A stretch of DNA of 6,446 bases, from contig JAJDES010000194.1 of NCBI GenBank assembly GCA_029259675.1, positions 1 to 6,446 of the forward strand, written 5' to 3'. This document shows, in pieces, positions 5,057-6,446 of this stretch. This DNA comes from Planctomycetota bacterium. GTDB lineage: Bacteria; Planctomycetota; UBA1135; GCA-002686595. The translations under genes and the position numbers were made by a program. Position 1 is the stretch's first letter, and every line of letters begins with the position of its first letter. Below the pieces are notes generated by a model. That model saw only the letters and a list, made by a program, of their open reading frames with translations, ran no database searches and was not told the DNA's origin.

Positions 5057-6433
5057 TTACTCGAGTTGGGCGAGCTGGGGTAGGAGGGGGGAGTTTGCGA
5101 AGCGCGCGGGGTTGCGATTCCACTTGCGCAGGCAGGACTTGCAGCAAAGTAGAACCGTTTGATTCTCGTACTCGACGGCGTAGCTGGTTTCGTCGACAGT
5201 TTCGTCCGGCATGAGCGGGCAGTGGGTTTGCACCATTGCGGCGGCCATTGCGCCCGGGCTCGGGGGAGCGGCCGCCTCGATTGGCTTGGACGGCTCCGCT
5301 GTGGGGGAAATGCCGACCGTCTCCGTCACGCTCGGAGGATTGATGGCCGGCCTGGTGATTGTGGCCGCGATTGGGCGGGCCAATAGGCGTTCAGCGCTGA
5401 GTTGGGGAGACTTGCTGCGCGCGAGGCTCATTTGCGCGTTCGCAGATTCGCGCAAGTAGAAGGCTGTACGGGCTTCGAATGCGTTCCCCGGTGCGGGCAC
5501 TACCTCCTCGATCAAATCTAGATTGTCTCCCTTCGCTGCGCCTCCAACGATCAAAATTCGACCGCCTAAGGGGAGCATGCGGTGCACGATGCGCTGTGTG
5601 TTTGTCCCGACCTGGTCCCAGCGGTAGTCGCGATCATTCAGCTGATGCAGCGATCCGTCGCCGACACTGACATAGAGTTGCCGGTCGAGCACACATGCTG
5701 CCGGCGCGAAGCCGTTCATTGCGCTGCCCGGCAGGCCGGGTCCCTGCAGCCAGCGACCCTCGCGCGCGTCAAAGATATCGACACGGCGCGAGGGTTCGTC
5801 CTCCGAATCAAAGCCGCCAATGACGAATATTTTGTGGTCGTGTACAGCGACGATTAGCGCTCTTCGACTGAACGGCTGAGGCACTTCGACCCAGGTCGCA
5901 TTGGGGTCCGTCAGGTCCAGCACAAGCATTGAATTCAGCCAATCATTGCCCTGCGCGCCATGCATGTCCCAGCCGCCAATTACGTACAACTTGCCATCGA
6001 CAATGGCGACGTCGTGGGACGAACGGCCCTGGGGAAGTGGGGGGAGTTCTTCCCAGCGGCGCTGGCCGGGATCGAAGCGCGCGGCGCTTTTGACTGACCA
6101 ATTGTCGACTTTCTCGCCGGGGGCGTTGCGCGGAATCATGCCGCCGACGCGATAGATCAGGCCGTCGTGTGCGGCTAGGTTCATGCCCTGGAGAGTCGGG
6201 CCGGAGGGGAGTTCTTCCCAAGTCCTGCTGCCGGTCATGTCGATGCGCCAAAAGCGACCGGAAACGGCGTTCACGTCGTAGTCGTGGGTCGGCGCGATGT
6301 GTCCGCCGTAGACGTAGACCCAACCTTGCTCCTGTACGGCACCGAAGCTAGATGTGGCTTCGGGCAGCGCGAGCTCGATCGGCGCTGCGGCCTGGACGGT
6401 TATCGGTTCCGGCATGTGCGCGTGGCCGCGCAC
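5057..6433 (-). CDS. Kelch-repeat beta-propeller protein with C-terminal YHS/TRASH-like cysteine motif
   Basis: The 458 residues visible contain a propeller at about 30-320 with kelch blades: YVYGG, LIYRVGG, KLYVIGG, KIFVIGG and RILIVGG, each with the usual tryptophan or tyrosine and loop pattern (RTWEELP, RRWEELPPLP, TWVEVP, RWLQGP, YRWDQVG). After a Pro/Ala-rich linker (about 320-400) comes a compact cysteine domain: C405-P-L-M, Y418, V420-E-Y, then C430-C431-x-x-C434 and NPARF (441-445). This resembles the YHS/TRASH metal-binding pattern (CP..., YF-C-C--C---F---P--Y), although the second cysteine of the first pair is absent. Kelch propellers usually bind proteins or sugars; metal binding by the tail is inferred. 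The frame is open upstream to the window edge and the GTG at 6433 and ATG at 6415 both lack a Shine-Dalgarno, so the true start and a signal peptide may lie outside. The gene faces the tRNA element convergently. Confidence 0.85.
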   Translation of the reverse strand: MRGHAHMPEPITVQAAAPIELALPEATSSFGAVQEQGWVYVYGGHIAPTHDYDVNAVSGRFWRIDMTGSRTWEELPSGPTLQGMNLAAHDGLIYRVGGMIPRNAPGEKVDNWSVKSAARFDPGQRRWEELPPLPQGRSSHDVAIVDGKLYVIGGWDMHGAQGNDWLNSMLVLDLTDPNATWVEVPQPFSRRALIVAVHDHKIFVIGGFDSEDEPSRRVDIFDAREGRWLQGPGLPGSAMNGFAPAACVLDRQLYVSVGDGSLHQLNDRDYRWDQVGTNTQRIVHRMLPLGGRILIVGGAAKGDNLDLIEEVVPAPGNAFEARTAFYLRESANAQMSLARSKSPQLSAERLLARPIAATITRPAINPPSVTETVGISPTAEPSKPIEAAAPPSPGAMAAAMVQTHCPLMPDETVDETSYAVEYENQTVLLCCKSCLRKWNRNPARFANSPLLPQLAQLE

Positions 6434-6446
6434 GCGCTCGTTGCGC

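Noticed and set aside
1..6446. CRISPR array
   Set aside because: No regularly spaced short repeats occur. The only long repeat is the pair of 95-bp tRNA-derived copies.

Overview
The window is GC-rich bacterial DNA with long, alanine- and arginine-rich reading frames. It carries a secreted repeat protein, a tRNA gene with encoded CCA, and a kelch protein with a C-terminal YHS-like cysteine motif. This style fits Planctomycetota or a similar large-genome, high-GC Gram-negative lineage such as Myxococcota. No marker gene settles the taxon, so treat it as a low-confidence inference.

Layout from left to right. (1) Positions 1-71 probably hold the last codons of an upstream plus-strand gene. (2) Positions 127-3006 encode a 959-residue secreted or periplasmic protein built from HEAT-like and then TPR-like alpha helices, with no recognisable enzyme motif. 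(3) Positions 3146-3222 are an initiator tRNA-fMet gene (anticodon CAT), preceded by a plausible stable-RNA promoter and followed by a strong intrinsic terminator. (4) From the anticodon stem of that tRNA through its terminator, 95 bp (3175-3269) are repeated at 4838-4932 with a single mismatch. Between the copies lie a gene-poor stretch (3270-3880) and a compact toxin-antitoxin operon, a HigB/Gp49-type RelE-superfamily toxin (3926-4315) followed by an XRE-type HigA antitoxin (4308-4640). (5) On the minus strand, 5057-6433 or beyond encodes a kelch beta-propeller protein ending in a YHS/TRASH-like cysteine motif.

The main point is the structure at 3175-4932. It looks like a minimal integrated element of about 1.66 kb that entered the initiator tRNA gene at the anticodon arm. 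The tRNA stays whole on the left, and the displaced 3' half plus terminator remains on the right. The only confident cargo is the higBA module, and no intact integrase is present. It could be an element that lost its integrase, a satellite integrated by an enzyme supplied in trans, or the remnant of a larger island kept in place by its addiction module. The toxin-antitoxin operon has its own Shine-Dalgarno site, an extended -10-like promoter and an inverted repeat suited to autorepression by HigA. Terminator copies bound the element on both sides, so it is probably transcribed independently of its neighbours.

The genes outside the element (repeat protein and kelch protein) show no clear functional link to it or to each other, beyond both looking like envelope or extracytoplasmic proteins.
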